Assembly: GCF_008710135.1 (NCBI RefSeq) | Contig: NZ_VYKK01000022.1 | Span: forward strand, 186,001-250,000 | Direction of reading: 5' to 3' | DNA: 64,000 nt | Origin: Paenibacillus spiritus | GTDB lineage: Bacteria > Bacillota > Bacilli > Paenibacillales > Paenibacillaceae | Part shown: in pieces, positions 1-8,784 of the stretch | Position numbering within the stretch: the stretch's first letter is position 1 | How the letters are laid out: each line of letters opens with the position of its first letter | The notes under the pieces: model-generated | What the model was told of the DNA's origin: nothing | The model's input: the letters and a program-made list of their open reading frames with translations, nothing else | Databases searched by the model: none | Position numbers and translations under genes: made by a program

Positions 1-768
1 ATCAGCTGCGGCATTCGCATCAATCCGGAATATTCCGAGATTGAAATTCCGCTCTATGATCCCTGCTACAACAACTCGCGGATGGGCACGACGCTGGAGA
101 ACTTCCGTCCCGATGAGCTGGACGGCATCGACGGCTTGCATTTCCATACAATGTGCGAGCAGAATTCCGACACGCTGGAGCGGACGCTCCGGGTAGTGGA
201 GGAGAAATTCGGACCGTATCTCCACGGGATGAGATGGCTCAACTTCGGGGGCGGCCATCATATTACGCGTCCCGATTACGATCTGGATACGCTGTGCCGC
301 TCCATCACTCATATGAAGGAGACGTACAACGTCGAGATCTACCTGGAGCCGGGCGAAGCGGTGGCGCTGAACGCCGGCTACCTGGTAGCGACGGTGCTCG
401 ATACGATGAAGAACGGGATGGACCTTGCCATTCTGGATACGTCCGCCGAATGCCATATGCCCGATGTGCTGGCCATGCCGTACCGGCCGAATATTATCGG
501 CTCCGGTCAGCCGGGCGAGTTCCCGCACACTTACCGTCTCGGGGGTCTGACCTGCCTGGCGGGCGACATCATCGGGGACTATTCGTTCCCCGAGCCGCTG
601 AAGCCCGGCGACCGGCTTGTGTTCACCGATATGGCGATCTACAGCATGGTCAAGAACCATATGTTCAACGGCGTCAACCTGCCTTCCATCGTCAGCTACA
701 ACGACGAGGAGGGTCCGCGGGTGGTGCGGAGCTTTGGTTTTGAGGATTTTGCCGGGCGGCTGTCCTGA
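1..768 (+). CDS. nspC: Carboxynorspermidine decarboxylase, 3' part (5' end outside the window)
   Basis: The reading frame is open from base 1, so the start lies upstream of the window; about 255 residues remain. The product is a PLP-dependent fold-III decarboxylase that converts carboxynorspermidine or carboxyspermidine to (nor)spermidine, the last step of the alternative polyamine route. Visible family features are the FHTMCEQ stretch, the glycine-rich LNFGGGHH phosphate-binding loop, LEPGEAVAL, and near the C-terminus the CHMPDVL and CLAGD blocks that carry active-site residues of this decarboxylase group. The partner carboxyspermidine dehydrogenase would be expected just upstream, out of view. 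A bidirectional terminator follows the stop codon. Confidence 0.88.
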   Translation: MSCGIRINPEYSEIEIPLYDPCYNNSRMGTTLENFRPDELDGIDGLHFHTMCEQNSDTLERTLRVVEEKFGPYLHGMRWLNFGGGHHITRPDYDLDTLCRSITHMKETYNVEIYLEPGEAVALNAGYLVATVLDTMKNGMDLAILDTSAECHMPDVLAMPYRPNIIGSGQPGEFPHTYRLGGLTCLAGDIIGDYSFPEPLKPGDRLVFTDMAIYSMVKNHMFNGVNLPSIVSYNDEEGPRVVRSFGFEDFAGRLS

Positions 769-797
769 GACTGCCTTGTCCGTGATCTGTATATGTT

Positions 798-842
798 AAA
801 GAAGCAGCCAGCCAAGAGTCATTCTTGGCTGACTGCTTCTTT
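798..842. terminator. Bidirectional terminator between nspC and the solute-binding protein gene
   Basis: Arms AAGAAGCAG...CTGCTTCTT continue inward as CAGCCAAGA...TTCTTGGCTG around a short loop. There are T residues on the + side and A residues that become T on the minus side. It serves the two convergent genes and overlaps the last codons of the minus-strand one. Confidence 0.8.
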
Positions 843-2180
843 GCGTTCTGCCGGGGATTCGGCCGCCGCGCTCTGCCGGGAGGCGGCATCCAGGCGCATC
901 AGCAGGCTGGTGCGGTCCTGCTCGGTCTGCGTCTCGAAGCGCTCTCCGATATCCTGCCACTGCTGCTTGGCGGGAAGATCCGATTCGACGGCCTCCCGGA
1001 CCGAGTCTTCCCACAGAGCATTCACGTTGCGGTCCAGTGGTGTCGGAGTCAGATGAGTCAGATGCGGAAGATCGGCCAGAATCATCGACAGCGTATTCTG
1101 TCCGCCGAGATAAGGATCGGCTTGGCCCTTGTCCCCCAGATTGACAATTCGTTTGAGATACTGGGCGGCCAGGTCTTTATGGGCGCTCTGCTTGGTGATG
1201 GCCGCCACTGCTCCGCCGCTCGTCCCGTAGAGCCCCAGAGGAAGGCGGGTTGCCCGCCATTTGCCGCTCTGCTCCGGGACCCAGCTCTTCAAGTCATTGC
1301 TTCCCCATTGGCCGGTAACATACATCGCGAGCTTGCCGCTCCGCAGCGCTTCCTGGCCCCATTGGTCCCAGACGGTGGCTCCGAGGGCGAGTTCCTCCTG
1401 CTTGACGGAACGGGCCGTATTCAGAGCGTCGATGAAGCCGGCGCCATCGCGGTTGAATTCCAGGTTCTCACTGAACATACTCGCGGAAGCGGCGGCGATA
1501 TCCAGCGGATCGCTATTCTTCTGAAAGATATAGATACCCTGCCGCTTCAAGGTTCTTGCCATGCTTAGCCATCCTTCGGGAGTGCGGAGAAGGGCGGCGA
1601 CCTGGCCGGGTTCCGACGGCAGCCCGCTGCTGCGAAGCAGGTCTTCGCGGTAGAAGGTCAAGGCTTCGCCATAGCTGGCCGGAACAGCGATTAACCGGCG
1701 GCGGTCGAAGCTGGTCAGCATCGGGAGCAGGTTATCGGGAATGCCTGTGATTACCGAAGCCAGGCCAAGCGCCGGATCGTTCAGATCCACGAAGACGTCC
1801 AGTCCGTTGAACTCGCCCAGAATCCCGCTGTCCAGAATCATAATGTCGGGGACGCTGTCCGAGGACAAAGCAGCCATATAAGCGGAAGAGACGTTGTTAT
1901 AATCAATGACCCGGGTCTCCAGCCGGACATCGGGATACCGGGATTGGAACAGACTGTTGGAGCCGCTCATATCGTAGTAGGACCAGACGACCAGCTTCTG
2001 CGAGCGTGAGGCGTCCCCGGCGGAATCCGACGCCCGGGCACTGACCGGAAGCTTCTCCGCCGGATACTCGTTAAGTCCCGGATAACGCCCGGAACAGGCC
2101 GTCAGCAGCAGGAGGGCTGCAACCAAAAGAGCGCCCAGGAGACGCCGGATGAAGCGGTGCATACCGCGCGGGGTTGTCAT
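819..2180 (-). CDS. Extracellular solute-binding lipoprotein (sugar ABC family 1 type), coupled to a diguanylate cyclase
   Basis: This is a 453-residue lipoprotein with a basic N-terminus, a hydrophobic segment and a lipobox ending LLTAC with Cys29 as the lipidation site. The rest has the look of family 1 carbohydrate-binding proteins: PDIMILDSG, an early VWSYYD strand, and the WDQWGQEAL and MYVTGQWG blocks. No ABC permease gene lies nearby. Its ATG overlaps the stop of the upstream diguanylate cyclase gene by 4 bp (2177-2180), so the two are translated together. The likely role, by inference, is binding a ligand outside the cell and presenting it to the cyclase rather than feeding a transporter. 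An orphan uptake component is the alternative. Confidence 0.82.
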   Translation of the reverse strand: MTTPRGMHRFIRRLLGALLVAALLLLTACSGRYPGLNEYPAEKLPVSARASDSAGDASRSQKLVVWSYYDMSGSNSLFQSRYPDVRLETRVIDYNNVSSAYMAALSSDSVPDIMILDSGILGEFNGLDVFVDLNDPALGLASVITGIPDNLLPMLTSFDRRRLIAVPASYGEALTFYREDLLRSSGLPSEPGQVAALLRTPEGWLSMARTLKRQGIYIFQKNSDPLDIAAASASMFSENLEFNRDGAGFIDALNTARSVKQEELALGATVWDQWGQEALRSGKLAMYVTGQWGSNDLKSWVPEQSGKWRATRLPLGLYGTSGGAVAAITKQSAHKDLAAQYLKRIVNLGDKGQADPYLGGQNTLSMILADLPHLTHLTPTPLDRNVNALWEDSVREAVESDLPAKQQWQDIGERFETQTEQDRTSLLMRLDAASRQSAAAESPAERKEAVSQE

Positions 2181-4042
2181 TCACTCTCCTCCTTCTCGCG
2201 GATCTTGGCGTACCATACAAAACGGCTGCCGCCCAGCTGTTTGGCCCGGTACATCGCCTGATCCGCCAGCTGAACCAACCGTCCGGGGTCTCCGGTATCG
2301 GCCGGACTGACCGCGATGCCGATGCTGGTTCCAAGCGGCAGATCCGCATCCTTGAAGCGGACCGGTGCCCGGAACCCGTCCAGGATCGCCTGGGCGGCCG
2401 CTTCGGTCTGGAGCAGCGGGGCATTCTCCAGAACCGCGACGAATTCATCGCCGGCGATCCGGCAGACAAAGCCTGTCCGGCAGGCTTCGCGCAGCACACG
2501 GGCGGCATGGATCAAGACGGCGTCGCCCGCATCGTGGCCATACGTGTCATTGATGTGCTTGAAGCGGTCGAGATCCAGGAACAGCAGCGTCAGTTCGGGA
2601 ACCGACTGCGCAGGCAGATCCCGGAGACTGTTGAGATACTGGGTGAAATAGAGGCGGTTCGGCAGACCCGTAAGCGGGTCGGAGAACGCCATCTGCCGGA
2701 ACTGGCCTTCCGACTGCTGCAGCTTGGCAGTCTGTTCTTGCAGAAGCTTGTTCATATGCTCCCTTTCCCTCAGCATGTCGCCCAGTTCAACCGACATTTC
2801 ATTAAAATTATCCGTCAGCCGGTTGAATTCAACAATTCGTCCCTTGGAAATGACATGGGTGTCGCCCCCCTGCGACAATCTGGCGGGAAGGCCGCTGGTG
2901 GCTTCGACGAGCCCGTTCATGACGCGCTGAATCATTCGGCCGAGGAACAGATTTCCCATCAAGACGAGCAGAATGAAGAGCAGCGAGAAGCCCAGAATGA
3001 GGGAGTAGATCGACTTGACGTCGGATAAATACTCATGGGCCGGCACAATGACGAGAATATGCAGGGAGCTGCGGATTTCCACCGGATCATCCAGGTAATA
3101 AAGCGCTTTATTCCAGCGGGACAATTCATACAGACTGTTGTCCGGCGATAAGGCAAGCCATAGCTTGTCGTTATACCGGTAGTATTGTCCGTCCGGCCAT
3201 TCCCATCGTTCTTCGGCGGATGCCTGCCGGGTGTCTGCATAAATATACCCCGTCTCATCCAGAATCAGAATCCGCGCGCTGCCGGATTGCTTGGCCAGCA
3301 CAAGCTGCTCCAGTCTTCCGGCTTGGAGGTCGGCATGAAGACGGAGCATCCGGTCATCCTCCAGCGTCCATTCATTCAGATCGTCCCGGATGCCGCTGCT
3401 AAGGGAATGCGAGAACTGATAGGCCCGCTGATGCATCGTCCGGTCGAGATATTGGCCGGTAATGACCAGAATCAGGATAAAGGCTCCGAGCATGCCGGTG
3501 GCCGACAAATGGAAGAGCAGGGATTGAAACGGAATATCCCCGCGGCGAGGTTCGGCCTTCTGCGGCACAAAGTCGGGCAGCAGATAAGTCGTCGCCAGTT
3601 CAGACAGCAGGGTGTTGGCCATTCCGTTCAGAACCGGAAGCGTAGTGAGCAGCACCATGTCGGTCAGAGAGACCTGACCTTCCGCATAAGCCATCACATA
3701 AAGGAGCGGCGCGCCGATCAGAATCCAGAAGATCAGATCGCGCAGCAGCATCCGGTCCCGCATCCTTCCTCTATGCAGGGCGAGGAAGAGGATTTCCAGG
3801 AAATACAGCGTATGAAAAGCGGTACCATCCCAAAAAAGCCACTGAACAGTCAGAACCGTCAGCGAGATCAGGATACCGTGCCGGCGGCCCAGCAGCCGGA
3901 TGGCCAGAATGGGGAACAGACTCTGGAATGAGAATTGAAGGCTGGCCAGCATGGGGACGGAATACCTTCCCGAGAGCAGCGCCAGAAACAATAGAACCAA
4001 GCCGAGCAGCGGGTTGGCGAATCGGGATTGAGCAGCTTTCAT
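2177..4042 (-). CDS. Membrane-bound diguanylate cyclase (HAMP-GGDEF)
   Basis: The 621-residue product should make cyclic di-GMP from two GTP. About five hydrophobic segments lie in the first 160 residues and another near 175-197. An extracytoplasmic stretch of about 130 residues follows, then a membrane segment near 331-353, a HAMP-like linker, a short coiled coil and a GGDEF domain from about 450. The signature reads AGDEF at 530-534, an allowed variant in active cyclases. The positions where an inhibitory RxxD I-site should lie (521-524) read CRTG, so product inhibition is not expected. The start is supported by AGAGG ahead of the ATG. It is first in a two-gene unit with the solute-binding lipoprotein. 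Confidence 0.9.
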   Translation of the reverse strand: MKAAQSRFANPLLGLVLLFLALLSGRYSVPMLASLQFSFQSLFPILAIRLLGRRHGILISLTVLTVQWLFWDGTAFHTLYFLEILFLALHRGRMRDRMLLRDLIFWILIGAPLLYVMAYAEGQVSLTDMVLLTTLPVLNGMANTLLSELATTYLLPDFVPQKAEPRRGDIPFQSLLFHLSATGMLGAFILILVITGQYLDRTMHQRAYQFSHSLSSGIRDDLNEWTLEDDRMLRLHADLQAGRLEQLVLAKQSGSARILILDETGYIYADTRQASAEERWEWPDGQYYRYNDKLWLALSPDNSLYELSRWNKALYYLDDPVEIRSSLHILVIVPAHEYLSDVKSIYSLILGFSLLFILLVLMGNLFLGRMIQRVMNGLVEATSGLPARLSQGGDTHVISKGRIVEFNRLTDNFNEMSVELGDMLREREHMNKLLQEQTAKLQQSEGQFRQMAFSDPLTGLPNRLYFTQYLNSLRDLPAQSVPELTLLFLDLDRFKHINDTYGHDAGDAVLIHAARVLREACRTGFVCRIAGDEFVAVLENAPLLQTEAAAQAILDGFRAPVRFKDADLPLGTSIGIAVSPADTGDPGRLVQLADQAMYRAKQLGGSRFVWYAKIREKEESE

Positions 4043-4140
4043 CGTTGACCTCTATTCCGGCAGTAATTAGGTAATCGTCTTCATTATCTATTTCGGTATA
4101 ACAGACGCATGTTGTTAGCGTAAATGTGCATTTTCGACAT

Positions 4141-4190
4141 AAAAAACAAGGAAACAAAGTAAATTTCACAACTTTGTTCCCTTGTTTTTC
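4141..4190. terminator. Terminator between the stalk/RCC1-like gene and the cyclase gene
   Basis: Arms AAGGAAACAAAGT (4148-4160) and ACTTTGTTCCCTT (4171-4183) pair with one mismatch around a 10-base loop. An A-run on the left gives a T-run on the minus strand, and a T-run lies on the right. On the minus strand it ends the 4213-5733 gene. Confidence 0.7.
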
Positions 4191-4212
4191 TTTTTCTTGC
4201 AAACCTTTAGAC

Positions 4213-5733
4213 CTAATTTAAAACGATATCAATCTGCTGGGTGCCGGGACTCCAGGCGACCGTGGCGCCGAGTTGCTCGCTGATGAACCGGATCGGCAGG
4301 TACAGGGTGCCGCTGACGATAAACGGCTCGTTCAGTACTTTGGCTTCCTTTCCGTTGAGAGTGATTTTGCCTGTCTTTCCGCTGGCCGCGATGGTCAGCG
4401 CGGGGCGTCCGTCTGCCGACGGGCGGGTGACCGTGGCTGTCTTCGTTGTATTGTCGTAACCGATCGAGGCGCCCATCCGGCCAAACAGGGCGCGCATCGG
4501 CACGAAGTTCTGGCCGTCTTTGGTGACAACGCCGGAGGTGAAGGCCACGTTCTCGCCGTTGAGCGTAACGCTGATCGGCGATTGGACCGGAACCGGCTTG
4601 AAGTTCCAGAACTCGTCCGAAGCGTTGCCCAGCGCATAATCCTTGCCTACGCCCCAGCCCCAGAGGGAACCGTCGTTCTTCTGGAACAACAGGTCACGAT
4701 AGCTTGCCCGGGCGGTTGCAATGTCCGAGGCGATCAGGCCAAAAGGAGCCGAAGGAGAGAGGGTCTCCGTCTCGATGGAAGTCTCGTAGAGCTTGCCGTC
4801 CCGGGTCAGCGCCAGCAACGAGCGCTCGATCACAAAAGCATCGACCACTTGGGAGACGCCGGTAAGCCGGATCGGCTTCTGGTCATGATACTGGGTTCCG
4901 TCCGACCAGCCGGTTATGGTGCCGCCCCAGAACCAGAGCCGGCCCTGTCTGTCCACCGCAACGAAAGATTGGTAGCCGTCCTGCTTGACGACGGCGATAT
5001 TGGACAGCCCGGGAACCTGACCCGGGGCTTGAGGGGCGTCCGATAAGGCCCGGTGCTCCGTCATCGACCAGACCGTGCCGTCTTTCCGAAGCGCGACATC
5101 ATTTTCCAGCTCGACCACATCCTGCAGTCCGGGAACCTGGACCAGGGAGGAGACGGAGTCATTCCGGCTGTCGGTATCTTTCCAGACCGTGCCGTCCTTC
5201 TTCAAGAACATGAATTCGACCTCATACCCGTACTCGCTCGTGTAAACTTTGTACGCGGCCATATCGGTGACATCCGACAATCCTTCGATCTTGGTGAAGC
5301 TGGTGTCGTCCCAGCCCTGATCGGTTCTTTCATTCATATAGACCCGACCGCTTCCGTCCCTCGCCAGGGTGGGGCCGTAATAGATGACCTGCTGAACGTC
5401 GGAGACGCCGCTTGCCGTCCGGACGCTCACAACTGACGGATAGCCGGTCCGGGTAATAACTCCCAGCGATCCGTCCGCTCCCCGGACGTAGCCTTCGCCC
5501 AGCAGTCCCGCCGGAGCCGGATAATCGCTGACCTGCGTAGGCACAGGCTGGCTGCCTCCCCAGGTCCAGAGAGTTCCGTCTGATTTAATCAGCGCACCGG
5601 GGCCGAACTCCTTGACGACCGGCGTCTTCTCCGTCTCACCCGCAGCGGAGGCTCCCTGCGTCAGCGGGCCGGTGCCCCCGAGCAGCAGGATGGCAAGGCC
5701 GAACGGCAGGATACGATTCTTCCATTTCATCAT
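4213..5733 (-). CDS. Secreted protein with RCC1-like repeats and a C-terminal copper amine oxidase-like stalk domain
   Basis: The 506-residue secreted product starts at the first of two adjacent ATGs, 6 bases after GAGG. An in-frame extension of 32 codons has no ribosome site. A signal peptide (MMKWKNRILPFGLAILLLGG and on) is followed by roughly 350 residues with recurring elements such as KSDGTLWTWGG, KKDGTVW, RKDGTVW, RQGRLWFWGG and NDGSLWGWG. These are degenerate RCC1/BLIP-II-type beta-propeller blades. The last 120 residues hold a stalk domain with VPMRALFGRMGA and LPIRFISEQLGA. Such proteins are common on Paenibacillus surfaces; the ligand is unknown. The gene is monocistronic. Confidence 0.85.
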   Translation of the reverse strand: MMKWKNRILPFGLAILLLGGTGPLTQGASAAGETEKTPVVKEFGPGALIKSDGTLWTWGGSQPVPTQVSDYPAPAGLLGEGYVRGADGSLGVITRTGYPSVVSVRTASGVSDVQQVIYYGPTLARDGSGRVYMNERTDQGWDDTSFTKIEGLSDVTDMAAYKVYTSEYGYEVEFMFLKKDGTVWKDTDSRNDSVSSLVQVPGLQDVVELENDVALRKDGTVWSMTEHRALSDAPQAPGQVPGLSNIAVVKQDGYQSFVAVDRQGRLWFWGGTITGWSDGTQYHDQKPIRLTGVSQVVDAFVIERSLLALTRDGKLYETSIETETLSPSAPFGLIASDIATARASYRDLLFQKNDGSLWGWGVGKDYALGNASDEFWNFKPVPVQSPISVTLNGENVAFTSGVVTKDGQNFVPMRALFGRMGASIGYDNTTKTATVTRPSADGRPALTIAASGKTGKITLNGKEAKVLNEPFIVSGTLYLPIRFISEQLGATVAWSPGTQQIDIVLN

Positions 5734-5954
5734 GATTTCCCTCGTTTCTTCTGTTAGAGTAGCGGATTCATAGCGGACTGAGAGCCGCGCTACAGCATTA
5801 GACGCTGAAAGGGTGCTAAAAGTTTCCACTTCAGACGGAGTCTTGGGTGTGCCGGTTCCGCCTGCATTTAGGCGTAGGAAGAAAGGCGGGGCTGTGATAC
5901 AATAGGCTGGTTCTGCTTTTGTGTCGTCTAGAAGAAAGGATTGTCGCTAAATTT

Positions 5955-6578
5955 ATGAGACCTGGTCATTTTATTGCAGTAGAGGGGCCAATCGGAGCCG
6001 GCAAAACGACGCTGGCCGCCATGCTGGCCCGGGAGCTGGGAGCTCCTGTCGTCAATGAGATCGTCGAGGAGAACCCGTATCTCGGCAAGTTCTACCAGAA
6101 CATGGAGGATTGGAGTTTTCAACTGGAGATGTTCTTCCTCTGCAACCGGTTCAAGCAGCTTGAGGATGAGGCGCGCCCTCTTCTGGAGAGCGGCCGAACG
6201 GTTGTGGCGGACTACCATATGTACAAGAACCTGATCTTCGGGGAGCGCACGCTGAACGGATCGAAGCGGGAGAAATACCGTCAGATCTACCACCTTCTGA
6301 TGGACGATCAGCCCCGCCCGGATATTGTGATCTACATCAAGGCTGACCTGCCCACTCTTCTCCGCCGGATCGGCATGCGGGGACGGGAGATCGAGCAGGC
6401 GATGGATCCGGGCTACTTAAGCCGGCTGATCGAGGATTACGAGGAGGCCATGCCGGCGCTGGCCCGGAGAGAACCGGGCACGGCGTTTGTGACCGTGGAC
6501 GGAGGAGAAATTGATTTTGTCGAGAACCCGGCCCAGTTCCGGGAGATTCTATCGCAGGTAAAGGAGCATATGCAATGA
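5955..6578 (+). CDS. dgk: Deoxyguanosine kinase
   Basis: The enzyme phosphorylates deoxyguanosine for purine deoxynucleoside salvage. The 207-residue product is the same length as Bacillus subtilis Dgk (YaaF) and resembles it closely: P-loop GPIGAGKTT, NEIVEENPYL, WSFQLEMFFL, the DYHMYKN motif where the Dck paralogue has DRSIYED, and a RGREIEQ lid arginine region. The ATG at 5955 was chosen because homologues begin just before the P-loop. An AGAAAGGA site lies about 14 bases upstream, which is long, and a TTG at 5919 is an alternative without a ribosome site. Its stop overlaps the start of dck by 4 bp. Confidence 0.9.
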   Translation: MRPGHFIAVEGPIGAGKTTLAAMLARELGAPVVNEIVEENPYLGKFYQNMEDWSFQLEMFFLCNRFKQLEDEARPLLESGRTVVADYHMYKNLIFGERTLNGSKREKYRQIYHLLMDDQPRPDIVIYIKADLPTLLRRIGMRGREIEQAMDPGYLSRLIEDYEEAMPALARREPGTAFVTVDGGEIDFVENPAQFREILSQVKEHMQ

Positions 6579-7228
6579 ATACGTACGGCATCCCCAAGCA
6601 GGCCGTGATTACGGTAGCCGGTACCGTCGGTGTCGGCAAGTCGACGCTTACCGCCGCTCTGGCGCGGCAGCTCGGCTTCCGGACTTCGCTGGAATCGGTC
6701 GATCACAATCCGTATCTGGAGAAATTCTACGACGATTTCGAGCGCTGGAGCTTTCACCTGCAGATCTATTTCCTGGCGGAGCGCTTCAAGGAACAGAAGA
6801 AGATGTTCGAGCTCGGCGGAGGCTTCGTGCAGGACCGGTCCATCTACGAGGATACCGGGATTTTTGCCAAAATGCATGCCGACCAGGGAACGATGAGCGC
6901 GGTCGATTACGAGACGTATACCAGTCTCTATGAAGCGATGGTGATGACGCCTTACTTCCCGCATCCCGATGTGCTGATCTATCTGGAGGGCAGCCTGCCG
7001 TCGATTCTGAGACGGATTCAGGAACGGGGACGGGAGATGGAGCTTCAGACCGACACCGGCTACTGGGAGACGATGTACGGCCGCTATTCCCGGTGGATCG
7101 GCGAATTCACCGCCTGTCCGGTTCTGCGCCTGAACATTGACGATTATGACGTGAACGATGAGCGCTCCATGGCGGACATTCTGGCGCGCGTGGGCGGCAT
7201 GATCGGCAGCCGCCCCGTGCGGATCTAG
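6575..7228 (+). CDS. dck: Deoxyadenosine/deoxycytidine kinase
   Basis: The 217-residue product is the length of B. subtilis Dck (YaaG) and very like it: P-loop GTVGVGKST, SVDHNPYLEKFY, ERWSFHLQIYFL, the catalytic DRSIYED, MTPYFPHPDVLIYL, and RGREMELQT with lid arginines. It phosphorylates deoxyadenosine and deoxycytidine and completes the salvage pair with dgk, whose TGA it overlaps (ATGA). A hairpin terminator follows at 7261. The pair is the standard Firmicute arrangement, so specificity is assigned from family resemblance and order. Confidence 0.92.
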   Translation: MNTYGIPKQAVITVAGTVGVGKSTLTAALARQLGFRTSLESVDHNPYLEKFYDDFERWSFHLQIYFLAERFKEQKKMFELGGGFVQDRSIYEDTGIFAKMHADQGTMSAVDYETYTSLYEAMVMTPYFPHPDVLIYLEGSLPSILRRIQERGREMELQTDTGYWETMYGRYSRWIGEFTACPVLRLNIDDYDVNDERSMADILARVGGMIGSRPVRI

Positions 7229-7260
7229 CCGGGAGAGCAAGAAGAACGGGTACAATCAAG

Positions 7261-7298
7261 GGTTTCCGCAGGCCGCAGGGCTTGCGGGAGCCTTTTTT
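7261..7298 (+). terminator. Terminator after dgk-dck
   Basis: A 9-bp stem CCGCAGGCC/GGCTTGCGG with loop GCAG contains one G-T pair. Outer GG/CC pairs and a run of six T follow. Confidence 0.75.
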
Positions 7299-7426
7299 GA
7301 TGCAGCCGCGCCTTCGCGCCTTGGGGTTAGGGCATGCGAACGCTTCCGAGCTGGCTTTCCTCCGCAACTTCCGTGTTCTTTCCGGCGTTTAAGGTATTGG
7401 AAGGATGAGGAAAGAAGGAGATAACG

Positions 7427-8695
7427 ATGAAGAAATGGACCCAGGCGGCGCTTGCCGTCTCCCTCCTGCTGGGAGGGGCCCAGCTCGGCGGAGCGTCCGC
7501 CGTTCAGGCTGCGGGAGATGTCACCATTATATTGGATGGCTATCCGCTGCCGTTCCCGCAGCCGCCGGCGGTCGTGAACGGAACTACGATGGTCCCGTTC
7601 CGCGCCATTTCCGAGGCGCTGGGTATCGGCGTCGTCTGGAACCCGTCCGCGAAGACGATTACCGCAGTGAGCGGCGCAGGGGAAGACAAGCTGGAGGTCG
7701 TGCTTGCCGTCGGCAGCAAGACAGCCAAGGTCAACGGAAATCCGGTCCGACTGCGGGAAGCGCCCCGGATGACCAAGGGAACGACGCTGATCCCGCTGAG
7801 TTTCTTCAGCGAGCAGTTCGGGGCGAACGTCTCCTGGAATCAGACATCCAAGACAGTAAGCATCCTATCGCCGAAATCCGACCTTTACACGCTCGGATTC
7901 TATGCTATAGCCTCCTATGATGAAGCTTCGCTTATGCCGGCGTTCGACGACATCGCTTTTGGCTGGTCGCGTCTGGATGACAACGGACACTATACGACTT
8001 CCGGCTCGGGCGGAGACAGCTTCTATTGGCCGAAGGCAAGCGGCGATGTTACGCCGGAATCCCTGGTCGGACAGGCTTCGGCCTCCGGGACCTCCTATCT
8101 GATGGTCGGCTCCGGCGACAAGAAGCTTCAGGTCACGAAGAATCTGGAGGACCCGGCGCTCCAGGCCGAGACGATCGCCGGCATCATGGAGACCGCGGTC
8201 GGCAAAGGCTTCGGGGGAGTGATGCTGGATCTGGAAGGAATCGGCATGACCGGGGACAAAGCCCGGGCGCGGGCCGATTTCAACGCGTTTGTGCGCAATC
8301 TGTCGGTGAAGACCAAGGCCCAGGGCCTCAAGCTTGGCGTGGCCCTGCATCCGATCAACAGTTCTTATACCGGTTACGACTACAAGACGCTCGGCGGACT
8401 TGCCGATGAGCTTGTCATTATGGCCTACGGCTATGGAGACGAGAAATCGCCCGAGCCTGCTGCTAAGGTCGATGAAGCGATTCGGCTGGCGCTGGCGCAG
8501 ACCCCGAAGGACAAGCTGGTGCTCGGCATATCGACGGCCAGCGAGAGCACGGCATCCATCGGCACGAAGATCGGCCTTGCCAAGCGCTATGGCCTCAAGG
8601 GCGTTGCTTTCTGGCGGCTCGGTCTGATCGGCAGCGACTGGCAGGGGATCGACGGGTCGCTCAAGCTGAATGCGGACTACCCACAAATATCATAG
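7427..8695 (+). CDS. Secreted stalk-domain protein with GH18-like TIM-barrel domain
   Basis: The 422-residue exoprotein has an AAGGAG site 6 bases ahead of its ATG. It has a signal peptide ending near SAVQAA and a copper amine oxidase-like stalk domain at about 30-145 (VPFRAISEALGI, IPLSFFSEQFGA). A C-terminal domain of about 270 residues resembles YaaH/YdhD-type family 18 glycosidases that act on peptidoglycan or chitin. The strand with the acid reads GGVMLDLEGI, with DLE in place of the full DxxDxDxE. Later strands are LGVALHP, ADELVIMAYGYGD and LVLGIST. Catalysis is therefore uncertain, and wall binding or wall hydrolysis is the likely setting. It is monocistronic, with a terminator at 8733. 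Confidence 0.82.
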   Translation: MKKWTQAALAVSLLLGGAQLGGASAVQAAGDVTIILDGYPLPFPQPPAVVNGTTMVPFRAISEALGIGVVWNPSAKTITAVSGAGEDKLEVVLAVGSKTAKVNGNPVRLREAPRMTKGTTLIPLSFFSEQFGANVSWNQTSKTVSILSPKSDLYTLGFYAIASYDEASLMPAFDDIAFGWSRLDDNGHYTTSGSGGDSFYWPKASGDVTPESLVGQASASGTSYLMVGSGDKKLQVTKNLEDPALQAETIAGIMETAVGKGFGGVMLDLEGIGMTGDKARARADFNAFVRNLSVKTKAQGLKLGVALHPINSSYTGYDYKTLGGLADELVIMAYGYGDEKSPEPAAKVDEAIRLALAQTPKDKLVLGISTASESTASIGTKIGLAKRYGLKGVAFWRLGLIGSDWQGIDGSLKLNADYPQIS

Positions 8696-8732
8696 GTTCT
8701 CCCGCCGGGAAGCGATATAATCAGTAGTCTGT

Positions 8733-8761
8733 GGCAACCCGGCACGGTTGCCTATTTTTTT
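8733..8761 (+). terminator. Terminator after the GH18-like gene
   Basis: A perfect 7-bp stem GGCAACC/GGTTGCC with loop CGGCAC is followed by TATTTTTTT. It lies inside an upstream extension of the radical SAM frame, which argues for the later ATG of that gene. Confidence 0.88.
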
Positions 8762-8784
8762 GTAATCAGGGGGATTCGACTGAA

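Noticed and set aside
4133..4139. Single Spo0A-box heptamer (TGTCGAA on the minus strand) upstream of the cyclase gene
   Set aside because: A lone 7-mer is expected by chance at this density; no second box or positioned promoter was found.
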